Program-made: the position numbers and the translations under genes | Notes under the pieces: model-generated | Databases searched by the model: none | What the model saw: the letters and a program-made list of their open reading frames with translations, nothing else | What the model was told of the DNA's origin: nothing | Shown: piece by piece, positions 10,967 through 23,900 of the stretch | Position numbering within the stretch: position 1 is the first letter of the stretch | Layout of the letters: the number at the start of each line of letters is the position of its first letter | Source: Viola odorata | Lineage: Eukaryota > Streptophyta > Magnoliopsida > Malpighiales > Violaceae | DNA length: 64,000 nucleotides | Direction of reading: 5' to 3' | Assembly (NCBI GenBank): GCA_963691705.1 | Contig: OY829537.1 | Coordinates: forward strand, 60,178,304-60,242,303

Positions 10967-11765
10967 ATGATGACCACCAATAGTGAATCCATCAATGTAA
11001 GTCATATAATATTGTTGTTTTATGACTTCAGTTTCAGGGTTTTGAAATATGCAAGTGGTTTCCTCCTTTTTGATGTCTAGACTTGAAAATTGGGAAATCT
11101 TGCCAGTAACAATGGTTGATGATAAAAACAGAAACTTTGGTTTGTCTCTTTTGAGTACATATCCATTTTTATTTTTTATTTTTTATTATATATCGCCATT
11201 TAGCTCTAGGGTCAAGTGCTTGTTAATCTTCCCCTATAGGCTTACCCAGTAGCTTGTTTTGTCAAGATTTATTCTGTTTTGGGATTTATGGCTGCTTTAT
11301 TTTGATGGTTTTAATGGTTGTTTTGGGATTTATGCTTGTTGGTTTTGTTATGTGATGTTATGAATATTAGCCTGTATTGATTGTTTGGATTTCTCTTGCT
11401 TCCCATTGTGACAATTTGTGCCTTTATGGGCAGAACTGTGCTTGTGCTTGTGTTTGATGTGGTTGTTTCTTTTCTTTTTTTGTATAGATGATGGAGTTGG
11501 GGTCTCCTATGATTGGAAGTGGAAGTGCATAACTACAACCTGAGACTTCATCTACACAACAGGAGATACCACCGCAACCAACTGTGGGGGCAGACGAAGT
11601 ACAAGGCAGTCAAGAGCCATAAGAAACCAAGCCAAAGAAAAGAAAAGAAAGATCATTCGTATGGGATTATGTCATAAAGTTTACGACTAGTAATAATAAG
11701 CTGAATATAAGTATGATCCTGATAATTTGGGCACAACTGCAATTAGAAAACACTTGTTTAAATTT
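10967..11765 (+). pseudogene. hAT transposase N-terminal fragment (BED finger)
   Basis: The predicted start MMTTNSESIN at 10967 runs into a GTAAGT donor at 10997. After an intron of about 490 bp ending TGTATAG (11487), the frame resumes MMELGSPMIGSGSA. It then has stops at 11530 and 11621. Further on, KPKKRKERSFVWDYV and, after a frameshift, YKYDPDNLGTTAIRKHL match the layout of a plant hAT BED zinc finger (W near the N-terminus, then the final His). The cysteine pair between them is lost. The catalytic DDE domain and the C-terminal dimerisation domain are missing. Confidence 0.6.
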
Positions 11766-12419
11766 GTGGTGGGGATGAATAAATTGAGATGGAAGAACAC
11801 CATATGCGAAGAAGAAAAGGTGGTGGAGATGAATAAATTGAAGGGTAGAAGAAGATGGGGAAAGGAACGAGTGTGTTAACAGTGGGGTGGTCACAAAGGG
11901 GCAAGATGGTTATTGCATAGGCCACATAGTGCCAACCTTAAACTTTGTGCCAAAGGTTCAAACGTTATTTTTAAGATAGGAGAGGGAGTAAAAAAGAAAC
12001 AAACCAACACAGAGCACAATGCTGTCAAAGGCACAAAAGGAGCACACAAAGACAGGTGGCAGCCGATGCTGCTCCCCTCACCTGTACTTTCCAATCCTCG
12101 TGTAACACAGCAAACAACAAAATTGGGTTTTGTCATTAACCAAAATGAAATTAAAAAAATATATATATCGTTGCAGATTACAATCAACTGCCACTCTACC
12201 AGACCACGAACAAGAACAACTGAATAAGAGCAAGAACACTGATCTCTCTCTCTACTCTTCTACCCCCAAGTCTCAAACTCCACTGAGGAAGTCTCTACTT
12301 TTTAGGTTTTTAGGTTTTTAGGTTTTTAGGTTTAGCTTTTGGTATACCATGGTCACCGTTTTGTGACTCTAGTAATGCTCTTTGTACTTTACTATTATTT
12401 TATTAAAACGTAATCCAAA
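11766..12419. other. intergenic region upstream of AGO4
   Basis: No gene is seen. It holds an imperfect duplication of GGTGGNGATGAATAAATTGA (about 11768 and 11822), an AT microsatellite near 12160, a (TC)n tract near 12245 and four TTTTTAGG units at 12299-12330. Part of it may act as the AGO4 promoter. Confidence 0.5.
12299..12330 (+). repeat. four tandem TTTTTAGG units (telomere-like)
   Basis: There are four perfect 8-bp units, followed by TTTAG. They resemble plant telomere repeat (TTTAGGG) or telo-box variants, which are known in promoters of some plant genes. They may belong to the AGO4 promoter; this is inference. Confidence 0.7.
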
Positions 12420-12645
12420 TTGGAGTGGTGGCCCATCCATCCCACCTCAACTCCAAACCAAACCTACTCCTCCTCTGCCCCTCTCCGGTCTCCTCTTTTA
12501 ACGCTCTTCTTGTTCTCTGTTTTCCACTCTCCTCTTCACTCACTCACCTCTTCAAAGTTCAAACTAACAGCCATTTTCCTTCCGCTTCTTGCCTTCTTCT
12601 CTGTCACTCTCTGGCCTCAACCAACCATCTTTTATACACTTAAAG
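12420..12645 (+). promoter_or_regulatory. probable non-coding first exon of AGO4-like gene
   Basis: This is a CT-rich leader-like stretch without a conserved protein, ending CTTAAAG before GTAATC (donor at 12646). With the acceptor CTTGCAG at 13477 it gives an 832-bp intron in the 5' untranslated region, as in many plant AGO genes. The transcript start is not visible; AT-rich TATTATTTTATT lies near 12392. Confidence 0.5.
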
Positions 12646-13488
12646 GTAATCGATTCAGCTTCCTGCTTACTTTTCATGTCTTTTGAGTACTGTATTATTT
12701 ATGGGTTTTCCCTTTGGTGTCTGCTGGAGTCATGGGTTATATGGTAAACCTTCTCCCTCCCTCTTGTGTGTGGACTGTGAGATTGTGCGTGGAAATGGAA
12801 TGCATGTGGGTTTTGAGTTTTGGCTAATTGGTGGTGAGCTCTTCACCTCACTCACATTTCTCCTCCATCTGTTATGACCATGCGTGTCAAGGAGACTCAT
12901 GATTCATACTCATTGCAGAGTCTTGACTCTGTCTGGTGAAAAGCCCTTCTCTTTCTAAGAATGACACTTTTACCCCTCACCTCTTTCCACCACCAGTACC
13001 AGTGTCCAGTACCACAAAGTTCAGATCGTTTTCCTTTTTTGACCAAATAAAATGAATTTATCGTTGGATCCAGTTCAAAGTTATTATCTTTTACTAATTA
13101 CAAGCTTATATTAACTCAAATGCTGTTATTTCAAGCATTATATCTTCCTTTTTCTGCTGAATTGAGTTTTGGTTGAAAGCATAAATCAGCCAAGACATGC
13201 ATATAAATATAATCCTGTAAAGTTTTCATCTTTTTCAAGGAAAAAACTTTTTTTCCCCAAAAATAAATAAATGAAAGAGTGCTTGCTCTGCATGTCGCCC
13301 ATTTGAACATGAGATTGCATAACAAGAATCTGTTGCTGTTCCCTTACCCAGCCACAATTTGTGTTTATGTGTTCTGTTCTCCAATTTCAGTAATTTTATC
13401 ACCCCCATACATTTTATAACGTATCTATACATTTTGTACCCAAAATGATATGTGGTGTGGTTTCCTTTCTCTTGCAGGAAAGTACTGA

Positions 13489-16400
13489 ATGGAACCTTCT
13501 CAAGAGTCGGAGGTCCTGCCTCCACCTCCACCCGTTATCCCACCAAATGTGGTTCCGGTTCAGCTACCAACAGATCAGCTTCCAGTTCCTGAGGAACCTA
13601 AATTTGATGAGGGACCTAAAAAGATTTCCAAAACAAAACGTGTCCTCATGACCAGGCGTGGTACTGCCTCTAAAGGGAGTAAAATACAATTGCTTTCTAA
13701 CCACTTTAAAGTTTCCGTCACTAATACTGCTAATCATTTCTTCCATTACAGTGTAAGCGTTCTACATTTTATATTCCACTAATACTGGGTTTATTTTGCC
13801 ATTTCCCTTTACCTGCTCAAATTAGCTCACGTCTTTGTTGCTGCATTAGGTTAACCTTTTCTATGAGGATGGTAATCCTGTTGATGCTAAGGGCATGGGT
13901 AGACGATTGATCGACAAAGTTCATGAGACTTATGATTCTGATCTTTCTGGCAAGAACTTTGCTTATGATGGAGAAAAGAGCTTATTTACTGTTGGTTCCC
14001 TCCCACGCAACAAAATGGAATTCATGGTGCTGCTTGACAGTTTCTCTTCAAATAAGTAAGTTTATGACTTTATCTTGTCTGGTATATCACATCTGCCTTT
14101 ATGCAATTATGTTACTCATTTGAATGATTTTGTGTCCAGGCCTACTGTCAATGGGAGTCCTAAAGAGGGTGATAAAAAGAGGATGAAACGTTCATTTCAG
14201 TCCAAAACTTTTAAAGTGGAGATCACATTTGCTGCTAAAATACCCATGCAGGCTATTTCAGCTGCTCTGCGCGGGCAAGAATCAGAAAGCTCACAAGAAG
14301 CCTTAAGAGTCCTAGACATCCTTCTGAGGCAGCATGCAGCAAAACAGTGAGTGCAAATTTAGTTTTCATTTTGTTGCCCTTCTTGGTTCACCTTAGGGTT
14401 ACTCAGTGTATACTTTATCACCTTGCAGGGGTTGCCTTCTTGTTCGTCAATCGTTCTTCCATAATGACTCAAGAAACTTTGTCGATCTTGGGGGTGGTGT
14501 CCTTGGTTGCAGAGGATTCCATTCAAGCTTTCGAGCCTCACAGGGTGGCTTGTCATTGAATGTTGGTGAGTTCTTAATTTTGAGATGTTTCTTTTCAAAC
14601 TGTATCCTTTATTATCACTTTGTATACCAAATGACAGATGGGTCAACTACAACGATAATACAGCCTGGACCACTGGTTGACTTTCTAATAGCCAACCAAA
14701 ATGTCTCAGACCCTTATCAGATTGACTGGGCAAAGGTAACCGCTTCTCTTTATGCTTGAAATCATTTCCCCAATTCTAAAATGTGATTGATTATCAACAA
14801 AAAAAAAATCTAAAATGTTGTTGCATGTTTTCCATCACAGGCTAAACGCACATTGAAAAATTTGAGGATAAAGGCACAACCGACCAATCAAGAGTATAGA
14901 ATCACTGGCCTTAGTGAATTTCCATGCAAGGAACAGACGTAAGTCCTTCTGTCTAGATCTTATTCTCCTTCCCTTGTGGGTATGTTGATTACTTTGATTC
15001 TGGAAAGCCTTCTATAACTCCCTTAAATGATGGTTTGTTTTTCCGACTGTAGATTCTCACTGAAATCAAGAGGAACTGGGGATGGAAATGATGTTGAAAG
15101 TATTGATGTTACAGTTTATGATTATTTTGTTAATCATCGACAAATTGATCTACGCTACTCTGCAGACTTGCCATGCATCAATGTTGGCAAGCCTAAAAGG
15201 CCCACTTACATTCCTGTTGAGGTGATTTATTATTTTCCTGTTTTGTGTGTGTTTGCTGTTAGAAAGATTTGTTGGATCGCAACAATTATGTTCATTTATG
15301 GATTTCAGCTTTGTTCACTGCTCCCCTTGCAACGCTATACAAAGGCACTATCTGTACTCCAGAGGTCTCAACTGGTTGAAAAATCAAGACAAAAGCCCCA
15401 AGAAAAGATGAAGATTTTGACTGATGTAAAACCTTTTCTGTTGTTATTTACATATATACAACCACTGTTATTACTGTTCCATATGTTGTGATTGACTTAG
15501 CCTTTCGACAGGTAATGAAAAGCAACAACTACGCTGCAGAACCAATGTTGAAGTCCTGTGGTATCACTATCAACAGTAATTTTACTCAAGTTGATGGCCG
15601 CGTACTATCAGCTCCACGGGTATATACTTGTTTGGTTCATTAGTATAATTTTCTATGCACAAACTCATAGATTTGGCACTATTGTTTTACTTTGTTGCTC
15701 TTGCACAAAATGTTGGAACAATCCAACAATTTGCTTGTTAAATTTATCAGAATGACAAATTAGATTGTTCTTGGAAAATTGTATTCTGAAACAGAACTTG
15801 TATTTTTAATCTAGTGAAAAACATGAAACCTTGTTAAATTTTAAAAGTAGATGAATGGAAATTTAAAAACAATTTTCATGAATTGTTTTGATGGAAAGTT
15901 ATGAGCTAAGTACTAAGTGTGTGCTAACGTGCATGTACATCTTGTTAAAAGAATATACATGTTTGGTATACATGAGTGCAAAGTTTCTATGTAATCAAAT
16001 GTTATATTAACATGAACTTTTTGGTTGAGTACTAGTTATTTGTGAACGTGTAAAGTGAAAACTGATTTTGGATGTTTATAATGAGATGTGAGAGTTATTA
16101 GTTAAAAGTTTAGAAATATTTTTGATTGCATATGTTGTTAGTAGACTTCAGTAGAAATTCTAATTCAAATAATTAGAACTTTGTGAATTTGTTTATTTTG
16201 TGTTTAAGTTTATCTTTTAACATAATAATTAAAACATTAAGTTTATTAGAATATTTTTGATGTCTGTGTTTAGCTTTTAATGTGGCTAGTAAAATGAAGT
16301 AATGCATGTGTTTTGCTTTTAATGTGGCTATTGAAGTTAAACATAGTGAAATCCATGTTATTTTACCTGGCATCATCCATAATCCAGAAATATCTAGATT

Positions 16401-19400
16401 TCTAAGTTTTTTATTTTTATAATTACCTTTTGTGACTTATTCAAGTTCCAGTAACCAAAGCTTTTCTGTAATGTATTGTTTTTGTTTGTGATTCTTTCTT
16501 TTCTGCTACAATATGTATTATACATACTCAGTTCTATCCATATTTCATTTAAAAATAAATAAATATAACAAACAACATTTGAAAATTTAAAAAGGGCAAT
16601 ATTGAATATAACAAATAAAAATTGATGGATGATATAGAAACTTAAACCGAAGTTTTCATTTATTGCGTCAATTGCTTGATTTTAGATCATATTTATTCAA
16701 ATTTTTTTGGCCCTTTGTAAAACTAATTACTTGTGTGCACTAAAAGGTGTAAGAGTGAGCTATTGAGAGCAAGAATGCAAGGGAGAAAAAAGGATGAAAG
16801 TTAGTAGTTAGATGAATTTCGTGAATAAAAGGAAAAATTCAACAAGTAAAATTCCATCTAAGTAGTTTGCAGGGATAAAGAGATTTTTTTCCTCGTTCTA
16901 CACTGCTGGAGCTTTCCATTTTTAAATTTTTTTTTTTTACAGATGAAAGTGGGAAATGGTGAGGAAGTTATGCCAAGAAATGGGCGGTGGAACTTTAATC
17001 ACAAGGTGGTCTTATGATCTATTTTATATTCCCGTATGTCTATATTGTTATACTCATGGCTATAATTGAAGATGTACTCTTGTGCAGAAATTTGTTGAAC
17101 CTGCTAAAATTGAAAATTGGGCAGTGGTCAACTTTTCAGCACGTTGTGACATACAAGGTCTGAGCAGAGACTTGGGTAGATTTGCAGAGATGAAAGGGAT
17201 AGTAAGTTTCATTTTCTTTGTGTACCCTTCTTACTGGAATCTAGTTCCTTGTCTTGAAGCAAGCTATTTGTGTTTTATTGCAGTCCATATGTCCTCCAGT
17301 TGAGGTTTTCCAAGAGAGTCCCCAATTTCGACGGGCACCACCTCCTGTTCGAGTGGAGAAAATGTTTGAACAAATACAGTCCCGATTTGCTGATGGACCT
17401 CCCCGCTTTCTCCTATGTCTTCTTCCTGATAGGAAGAATTGTGACATATATGGTCGGTTAATCTGTTATTTTGTGCAATTTGGTTGTTTTGTGATAAAAG
17501 CATGTGGGTTCTGTACCTCATTTGGGTGACTAATCAAGCTTGGTAATGCATGTTTTAAGGTCCTTGGAAAAGAAAGAATCTTGCAGAATTTGGCATTTTC
17601 AATCAATGTCTTGCACCTACTAGAGTTAATGAGCAGTATATAATGAATGTTCTACTGAAGATTAACGCCAAGGTGAGGGAGTATTAATTTGTGACATTTT
17701 CAGCTTCTCTCATCTGTTCATTTTGCTTATGCTGACTGCCCTTTTTGAACCTTACTGTTCTGTCACATTCTGGATAGCTTGGTGGTTTGAATTCTTTATT
17801 GACTATCGAGCAATCACGCAACATGCCTTTGGTGTCAAAGATTCCTACAATAATATTTGGGATGGATGTGTCACATGGCTCTCCAGGACAATCTGATGTA
17901 CCATCTATTGCTGCGGTAAGACAGTTCTTTCTTCACTTTCTGACTTGCAGGCATTTAGCTTGTATGTAAATGTAAATATAACTTGTCTCATTCTTTAGAG
18001 TCACCTCCAATTTCTTCAACCTTTGATTTGTTGTCCTTTTGTTTTCTTTCCAAACAAATCTCAGGTGGTGGGTTCTAGGAACTGGCCGCTATTTTCTCGT
18101 TATAGGGCTTCTGTCCGCAGCCAATCACCCAAGGTTGAGATGATTGATTCCCTTTTTAAACCAACACTTAAAGAGGACTCTGGTGTAGTCAGGTGAAGTG
18201 TCACACGCTACTAGCATTTAGTTGGCATCTTGTCTAATTAAAGCTTAGACGCTTGATGTTTAACGCAATACAAATGATCTCCATTTCAGGGAATTGCTGT
18301 TGGACTTCTACAAGAGTTCTGGCCAAGTAAAGCCAGCTCAGATAATCATTTTCAGGTTTTTAATCTTCTGTTGTAGTCGCTAACTTGTACGTCTGCTGTT
18401 TGAAGTCTTTCTTCAGCTCTTAAAAACTTTGAAGCAGAATATATCTAAATCTAAAACTCGTAAACTATATAATTAGGTTACAACAATAAGCTTGTCTCGT
18501 AAACCTTTTCTTTGGATGTCTTCATTCTATTTGTTTCTTCTGCTGTTCTGGTTTACTTATTATATTTGTTTGGATGTCAATAAAGGGATGGAGTTAGCGA
18601 GTCACAGTTCCATCAAGTCCTCAATAAGGAGTTGGAGCAGATCATGGAGGTTCGTTGCAGTAGAATACCTTGTAGTTACATATTGTTAGTTTTACTTGTT
18701 TACATTATGCGTGGTTTCAACTAATATATTTGCTGTCTTGTAATTTGTTCCCCAGGCCTGCAAGTTTCTTGATGAAAGTTGGTCTCCCAAGTTCACAGTA
18801 ATCATTGCCCAGAAAAACCACCACACTAAGTTTTTTCAAGCTGGATCTCCGGATAATGTGCCTCCTGGTTGGTAATTCTGAAAACTGTTCTGGCCTGCGA
18901 TAAAACATTGTCTGTTGTATATGCTAATTTATTCTTTCATGTATCCAGGAACTGTCATAGACAATGGTGTTTGTCATCCAACAAACTACGATTTCTACAT
19001 GTGTCCACATGCTGGGATGATAGTGAGTTCTATTTACTCCTTTCTTCCTACTATGTATTTTGCAGTTTAGTTTGTTGTTTAAGCTATTTTTTGAGGGTTT
19101 AGGATGCTTCTCTGATGCATTCATGTGTATCGAGAGAGTAATATCAATATTATGTGCTCATTCAGGGGACAACAAGGCCGACCCACTACCATGTTCTCTT
19201 AGATGAGATTGGCTTTTCACCTGATGAGCTGCAGGAACTGATTCATTCTCTGTCCTATGTGTAAGATGCTATGGCTTTATCGTTTTAGTTTAACAGCAGT
19301 TTCATACAGTACCTATTGTTATAACTGTCTTCAACTTTGCAGGTACCAAAGGAGCACGAGCGCCATATCTATAGGTAAGAAATGTTTCGTTGCTATAATT

Positions 19401-19777
19401 TATTTCACCGTGACTTTTCTCTTTCTCCTCTGGTCCTATTTTAGTTTTTATGTTTGATGTATTTATTAATTGTTTCTACTTTTTAAGCTTTGGTGTTGGT
19501 GATATTCCAAGTATTATAATGAGTTGCGGTTTCTGAAATGAAGAATCGCATTGGCGTTCATTTTCTATAGTTGAGTAATTGTTTGTATGATCTTCATGCA
19601 GTTGCTCCTGTGCGGTATGCTCACCTGGCAGCTACCCAGATTTCGCAGTTCATGAAATTCGATGACATGTCAGATACGACTTCAAGCCATGGGGGTGTGA
19701 CTTCTTCTGGGCAAGCTCCTGTTCCTGAGCTACCGGTGCTGCATAAGAATGTATGCAGTTCAATGTTTTTCTGCTGA
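13489..19777 (+). CDS. AGO4: Argonaute protein, AGO4 clade
   Basis: It binds 24-nt siRNAs and directs DNA methylation in the nucleus (RdDM). Coding exons: 13489-13752, 13850-14055, 14140-14346, 14429-14565, 14638-14735, 14841-14938, 15053-15221, 15309-15425, 15512-15619, 16943-17005, 17088-17201, 17284-17452, 17560-17672, 17778-17915, 18065-18192, 18290-18355, 18586-18649, 18756-18867, 18949-19022, 19166-19260, 19343-19374, 19602-19777. They sum to 2748 bases (915 aa plus stop), all with GT-AG introns and no frame break. An in-frame TGA directly before the ATG fixes the start. The N-terminus has the clade signature [12 protein letters not shown]. ArgoN (about 60-210), PAZ (about 270-400) and PIWI (about 560-870) are complete. 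The slicer triad is kept: D651 (GMDVSHG), D733 (FRDGVSE), His in HYH (822-824). It ends SMFFC as in AGO4/6/9. Exact orthology (AGO4, AGO9 or AGO16-type) needs a tree. Intron 9 is unusually long (1.3 kb). Confidence 0.96.
15620..16942 (+). other. long ninth intron of AGO4-like gene
   Basis: A 1323-bp AT-rich intron, where the other coding introns are mostly 70-230 bp. It contains TTTAATGTGGCTA repeats (about 16278 and 16319). It may hold an old insertion, but no ends or target duplication were recognised. No ORF of interest. Confidence 0.6.
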
Positions 19778-19941
19778 AGTGTGAAGAATGTCACAACCCT
19801 TACTGTCATCGGCAAGCAAACGTGGTTGGTTTTCATGTATATATTGGGTAGGGTTAGTATGTTTTTAGCCTTGTAGTAGTTAAATGTCCTTGCCATTTAG
19901 TTATGATGGAACTTGGGCTCACAGAACTTGCGGCTAGTCCG

Positions 19942-20235
19942 GATTATCGGCAACTGGAACTGGATCCTCTTTTGTGGTTATTAGGGAAGTGGTATGGGAA
20001 GGGATGGTGTATGTAAACGAAACAGGTAAGAAGTACTTAGCTTAGATGTCCTCATCGTTTTGTCATTGGGATCCGTGGCAGGTCCAATTAGTCAGCAGAT
20101 TATCAGCAACCGGAACTGGATCCTCTTTTGTGGTTATTAGGGAAGTGGTATGGTATGTAAACGAAACAGGTAGATTTACTTAATCTAGATGTCCTCATTG
20201 TTTTGTTTGTTGGGATCTGCGGCAGGTACAATTTG
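19942..20235 (+). repeat. 156-bp tandem duplication in AGO4 3' region
   Basis: Copy 1 (19942-20097) and copy 2 (from 20098) share GATTATC, GGAACTGGATCCTC, TTTTGTGGTTATTAGGGAAG, GTAAACGAAACAGGTA and GATGTCCTCAT. Copy 2 lacks a few bases of copy 1. It lies just beyond the stop codon and so probably within the 3' UTR. Confidence 0.85.
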
Positions 20236-20926
20236 AGGCCATCTTTTGTGAATGTTGCTAAACTATGGGCATTGCATAATTGCATTGCTTTGCTTATGTG
20301 CAAATCATATTCGTATGTATGAAGATATGTTTCGTAGTTTTGTAGGCATTAAGGAAAGATCCCTTAATGTAACACGCAATACCACATGAATCATTCAACC
20401 AATGTTTACTACAAAAGTACTAAAATCCTACATTTCTCATTCTCACCGGACGTTTTCAGTGAAAAATGGAACTGAACATCCAGTATTCAGTAAGCATGGC
20501 TAGACATCTCTTACAGCTATTCAACGCCACACGCGCAAGTATCCATCTAACATCTATAATAATTCATTCATAAACAACCAAAAGACGGTGCAAGAATGAT
20601 GAATAGGAAAAACAGGAAAAAATTGTGGATACCTAGCTGAATGATTGACAACTGAAAACCCATTTAATCTGCACAAGGTTAACAACAATCGAGTGCAAAA
20701 ACCCTACCACAACACAACCGTTATACAACTCAGACGTGGAATCATCCTCTTGCCAGAAGAAACCACCTGAACCTCGCAATACCATCAAATCGTCCAAAAT
20801 TGCAAGGTTCCTGGGGTCGAGCTCCTCACTCCAATAAGCGGTTTCTTCTTCAAGCATTTAACTTTACAATGGCACCAAATAACTGAATAAGAACAAGTAC
20901 ATCAGATTTGTTAGGAGTCGAAGGAC
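20236..20926. other. convergent 3' ends of AGO4-like and S-acyltransferase genes
   Basis: About 690 bp separate this repeat from the stop codon of the minus-strand gene. Both 3' UTRs must lie here and may overlap. On the minus strand a 74-codon frame at 20857-20633 (MLEEETAYWSEELDPRNLA...) is present in the 3' UTR region; it has no recognised family and is probably not a gene. Confidence 0.45.
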
Positions 20927-23900
20927 TTAACTCTTCCTCAAACCAGGCCCGGCAGAAGGGTTATACTCGAAACCCCCAGGAACAAAGACAGGAAGCTGGT
21001 TAGATGCTGAATCTCTTTTAAATCTAGACTCCGGGGGAATGTTCAACGTCAACCTCTGTTGGCCTTCTCGCAAACCTGAGCTGCCCTCACTTCTCAAGCC
21101 ATCCCTAGCTGTGACACTCAAAAGTGGGCCACCAAAGAAAATGGAATCCCCTGTGTACATCAACTTCTCAGCTTGCTGTGCTGGTGCCTTGGCAGCTGAA
21201 GATGAAGTCTCTTTTGGTTGAATTGCCTGCTTTCTATCAATATTATTTGATTCTAAACTGGGTTTTGGATATCCTACTAATGCAGTTGATCTGTTACGAT
21301 AATCGGAAGCCGACACAGGAACTGATATGTACCTTCCAGCATCTTGGTCCCAAACAACAGATGTCCTTTTCACATCCCTAAGAAGAGAAGTAGCTGACGT
21401 TGAAAGAAGTAGTGGATCAGTAGAACTTCCCTTCTGCATGATCTTTTCATCAAATCCTGACGTGGGATATGATAATGGGTTGTTACCACTGAAGAAAGGT
21501 GTCTTGGAAGTTACAGGAGGATCAGGACCAAACCTAGGAACTGAGGTTGCTGGATTTAGACGACCCAAAGCTTGAGGTTGCGGTAGTGGGCTAAGTGTGA
21601 CGGACTCATGAATGTGGCTTGGGCTACTAAAGCTACTAACACTCTGAGTCCCTGTATCATACTCATCTCGACTACCTTGACTTGGAGCGAAAGAGTTTCC
21701 TCTCAACTCATTCTTGATCTCTTTGTTTAACCCCAAGTCAGTGCTCACGCTACTTCTTCTACTTAGATTGCTACTAGAACTATATTCAGCATCTGGTAAA
21801 CGGCGATTATCAACTGCCTTTAGGACCGAGGAAGATGCCCTGGCCCTTGCTGCTGCTCTCATAGCCTCAGTGGAATCTAACTTTGCAAGTTTCCAAGCAC
21901 TAATCCGAACAGGCCTTTTCGGTACCTTGTTTCCTCTTTCTGCAACCACAGCTGCATCTGGGTCAACGGTAGATGGAACCATCCCAGGCTCCAGGTGAGG
22001 TACAACTTCATCCTGATGGGCAGAATAGAATTTGAAACACACAAAGGTCAAAGATTGTTCAAAACGAAGACTTGAATGCTTTGTAAAGAACTTTGACCTC
22101 AATCTTAATTTTAATAGAAAACAAAAACATAGAGATGAATAAATGGAAAGTGATGCTTCTGTCAATACTCGCAGGAGTGCCTACAAATCCCTTGTAGTAT
22201 TAACAGACATAAAGGACATTAAGTAACCATGATGATTTTTTTTGTGCGAAGTACCATTCTGTACTGGTCAACTAGAAACTCTTAATTAATCCAAGGCAGC
22301 ACAATAACATACTAAATAAAAACAAGTTAGGAGCTTTTCTCTCGTGGAGTCACGAGGATCTGACCTAATAGTAGGTCTCCCCCCTCAACCATAACTTGAC
22401 ATACAGGCAAAGCTAGTATGGGAAACCAAAGACAGCTTTTCTTCAAATGGAGAAAGACCTAGTTCTATTAGATGTCGAATGACAACCACTTAATGAACAT
22501 TGGCAAAGAATTCCATTCAGAAGAGTAAAAGATATCAATCCACGGGATAACTACCCTTATTGTTTTATCCCCAAGTAGCCAATGAGAAAGAGGACTGCAT
22601 AGGACTTGTATATTACACTAACACAGCACACTACCCTTATTGTTTTATCCCCATGTAGCCAATGAGAAACAGAACTACATAGGACTTGTATATTACACTA
22701 ACACAGCACATCCATTCAACATCACTACAGGAAACCAACATCTATGTCCTGCTTGAAAACTTGAGCAGTATTCAAACAAGTATTGATGTAGTATTTTGAG
22801 ATTTCAATGGCCTTTCTTATGTATTCCAAAGTAACAATTTATTTCTACAAATATCAAATCAGCCTGTTGGTACTCAGATGAAACAGGCCAGGTCCTGAGT
22901 TGAAGTCATGCCTTGGCATGTTAAGAACTAGGGAAAATATAGGGCTGTGTTTCTAGATCGATTAGAAACCTTAAGAAAATGTTAATCCCCATTTGCTATC
23001 TTCTCATATATTCGGAAGCAGATTAACTGTGGACTGAAAAAACATGAGCAAAAGATTGAGACTATGGAATAAGAGCCAATTAAGTTTAAGCCTCCAAAAT
23101 TTATTCAGCAGAAGCAGATTCAAGGGAGATCGACCCAGGCTTAACCTAGTATCATGTTTTCTGATGCAAAATGAAAAGAGAGTTTCAAATTTTGTTAGTA
23201 GTGAAAATACGTATTTATGAGAGAGGGAGGAATCCAGGCAATTAATATTAATTAAATACGGATAAATGGTCTTTGAGTGCAAGTGTTGAAATCTTGGACA
23301 CATAAACATCATAGTTGAAGTCCCACAAGCAAGTGGATAGTTGAAAGGCAATTGTTTTCCAAGAGCTAATAAAGATGGTTTCTAAAAGTTTTTCACCATT
23401 AAAAGGAAGTTTCTTCACCACCAGTGACTATCATGCATCAATTGATCTCAGTACTGTCAGCAACCTATCTATACGAGAAACCTACACGTGATTGGTCACA
23501 AGGAATACCATATGCTCTGTCAAATGATGTACAACTAAACTGATAATGCAGTCACTAAAATATAGTACCTGATAGTCCACGAATACCCTGGGAGGGGTAC
23601 ACCATGCCCCTTTATACTGTAGGCCAAGAGAACTCCCCCCACTAAACCCTGTTGTAGCAGATCCTGAAGGTGAGTATAAAATGTTTGGCAGTTCTTCATC
23701 GATAGATGCTCCACCAGGATCACTCATTGCTCTCATTGCCACAACGTACTCATAGGTTGTAATACCCTAATTTCAAAACAATAAAGATAAATGTACAAGC
23801 CAGTGTCTTCTAAGCAGTTTTTTCACACATAACTAGGTAATGGAAATGGTGACTTTGTAATTTTATAGTAAGTAAAATTTCCACACAAAAAGAAGAAGGA

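Larger units (their letters stand above)
10291..11765 (+). mobile_element. 5' part of a hAT transposon
   Basis: It begins TAGGGTTGTAAG at 10291, like the TAGGG ends of plant hAT elements. A subterminal block (10305-10470) dense in AACCGG/CCGGTT motifs follows, which is where hAT transposases bind. Then come a CT/CG-rich leader and a broken transposase (10967-11765). No matching right terminus (CAACCCTA) was found before the AGO4 promoter, so only the 5' part remains. Confidence 0.6.

Noticed and set aside
15620..16942. Missing exon or nested gene in AGO4 intron 9
   Set aside because: The flanking exons join in frame and all PAZ/MID sequence is accounted for; no coding segment is seen inside.
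20633..20857. Small minus-strand gene (74 codons)
   Set aside because: It lies in the 3' UTR region of the S-acyltransferase gene, has no recognised domain and no promoter of its own.
21039..21998. Plus-strand frames of 60-94 codons in the last exon of the S-acyltransferase gene
   Set aside because: They are antisense shadows of a real coding exon.
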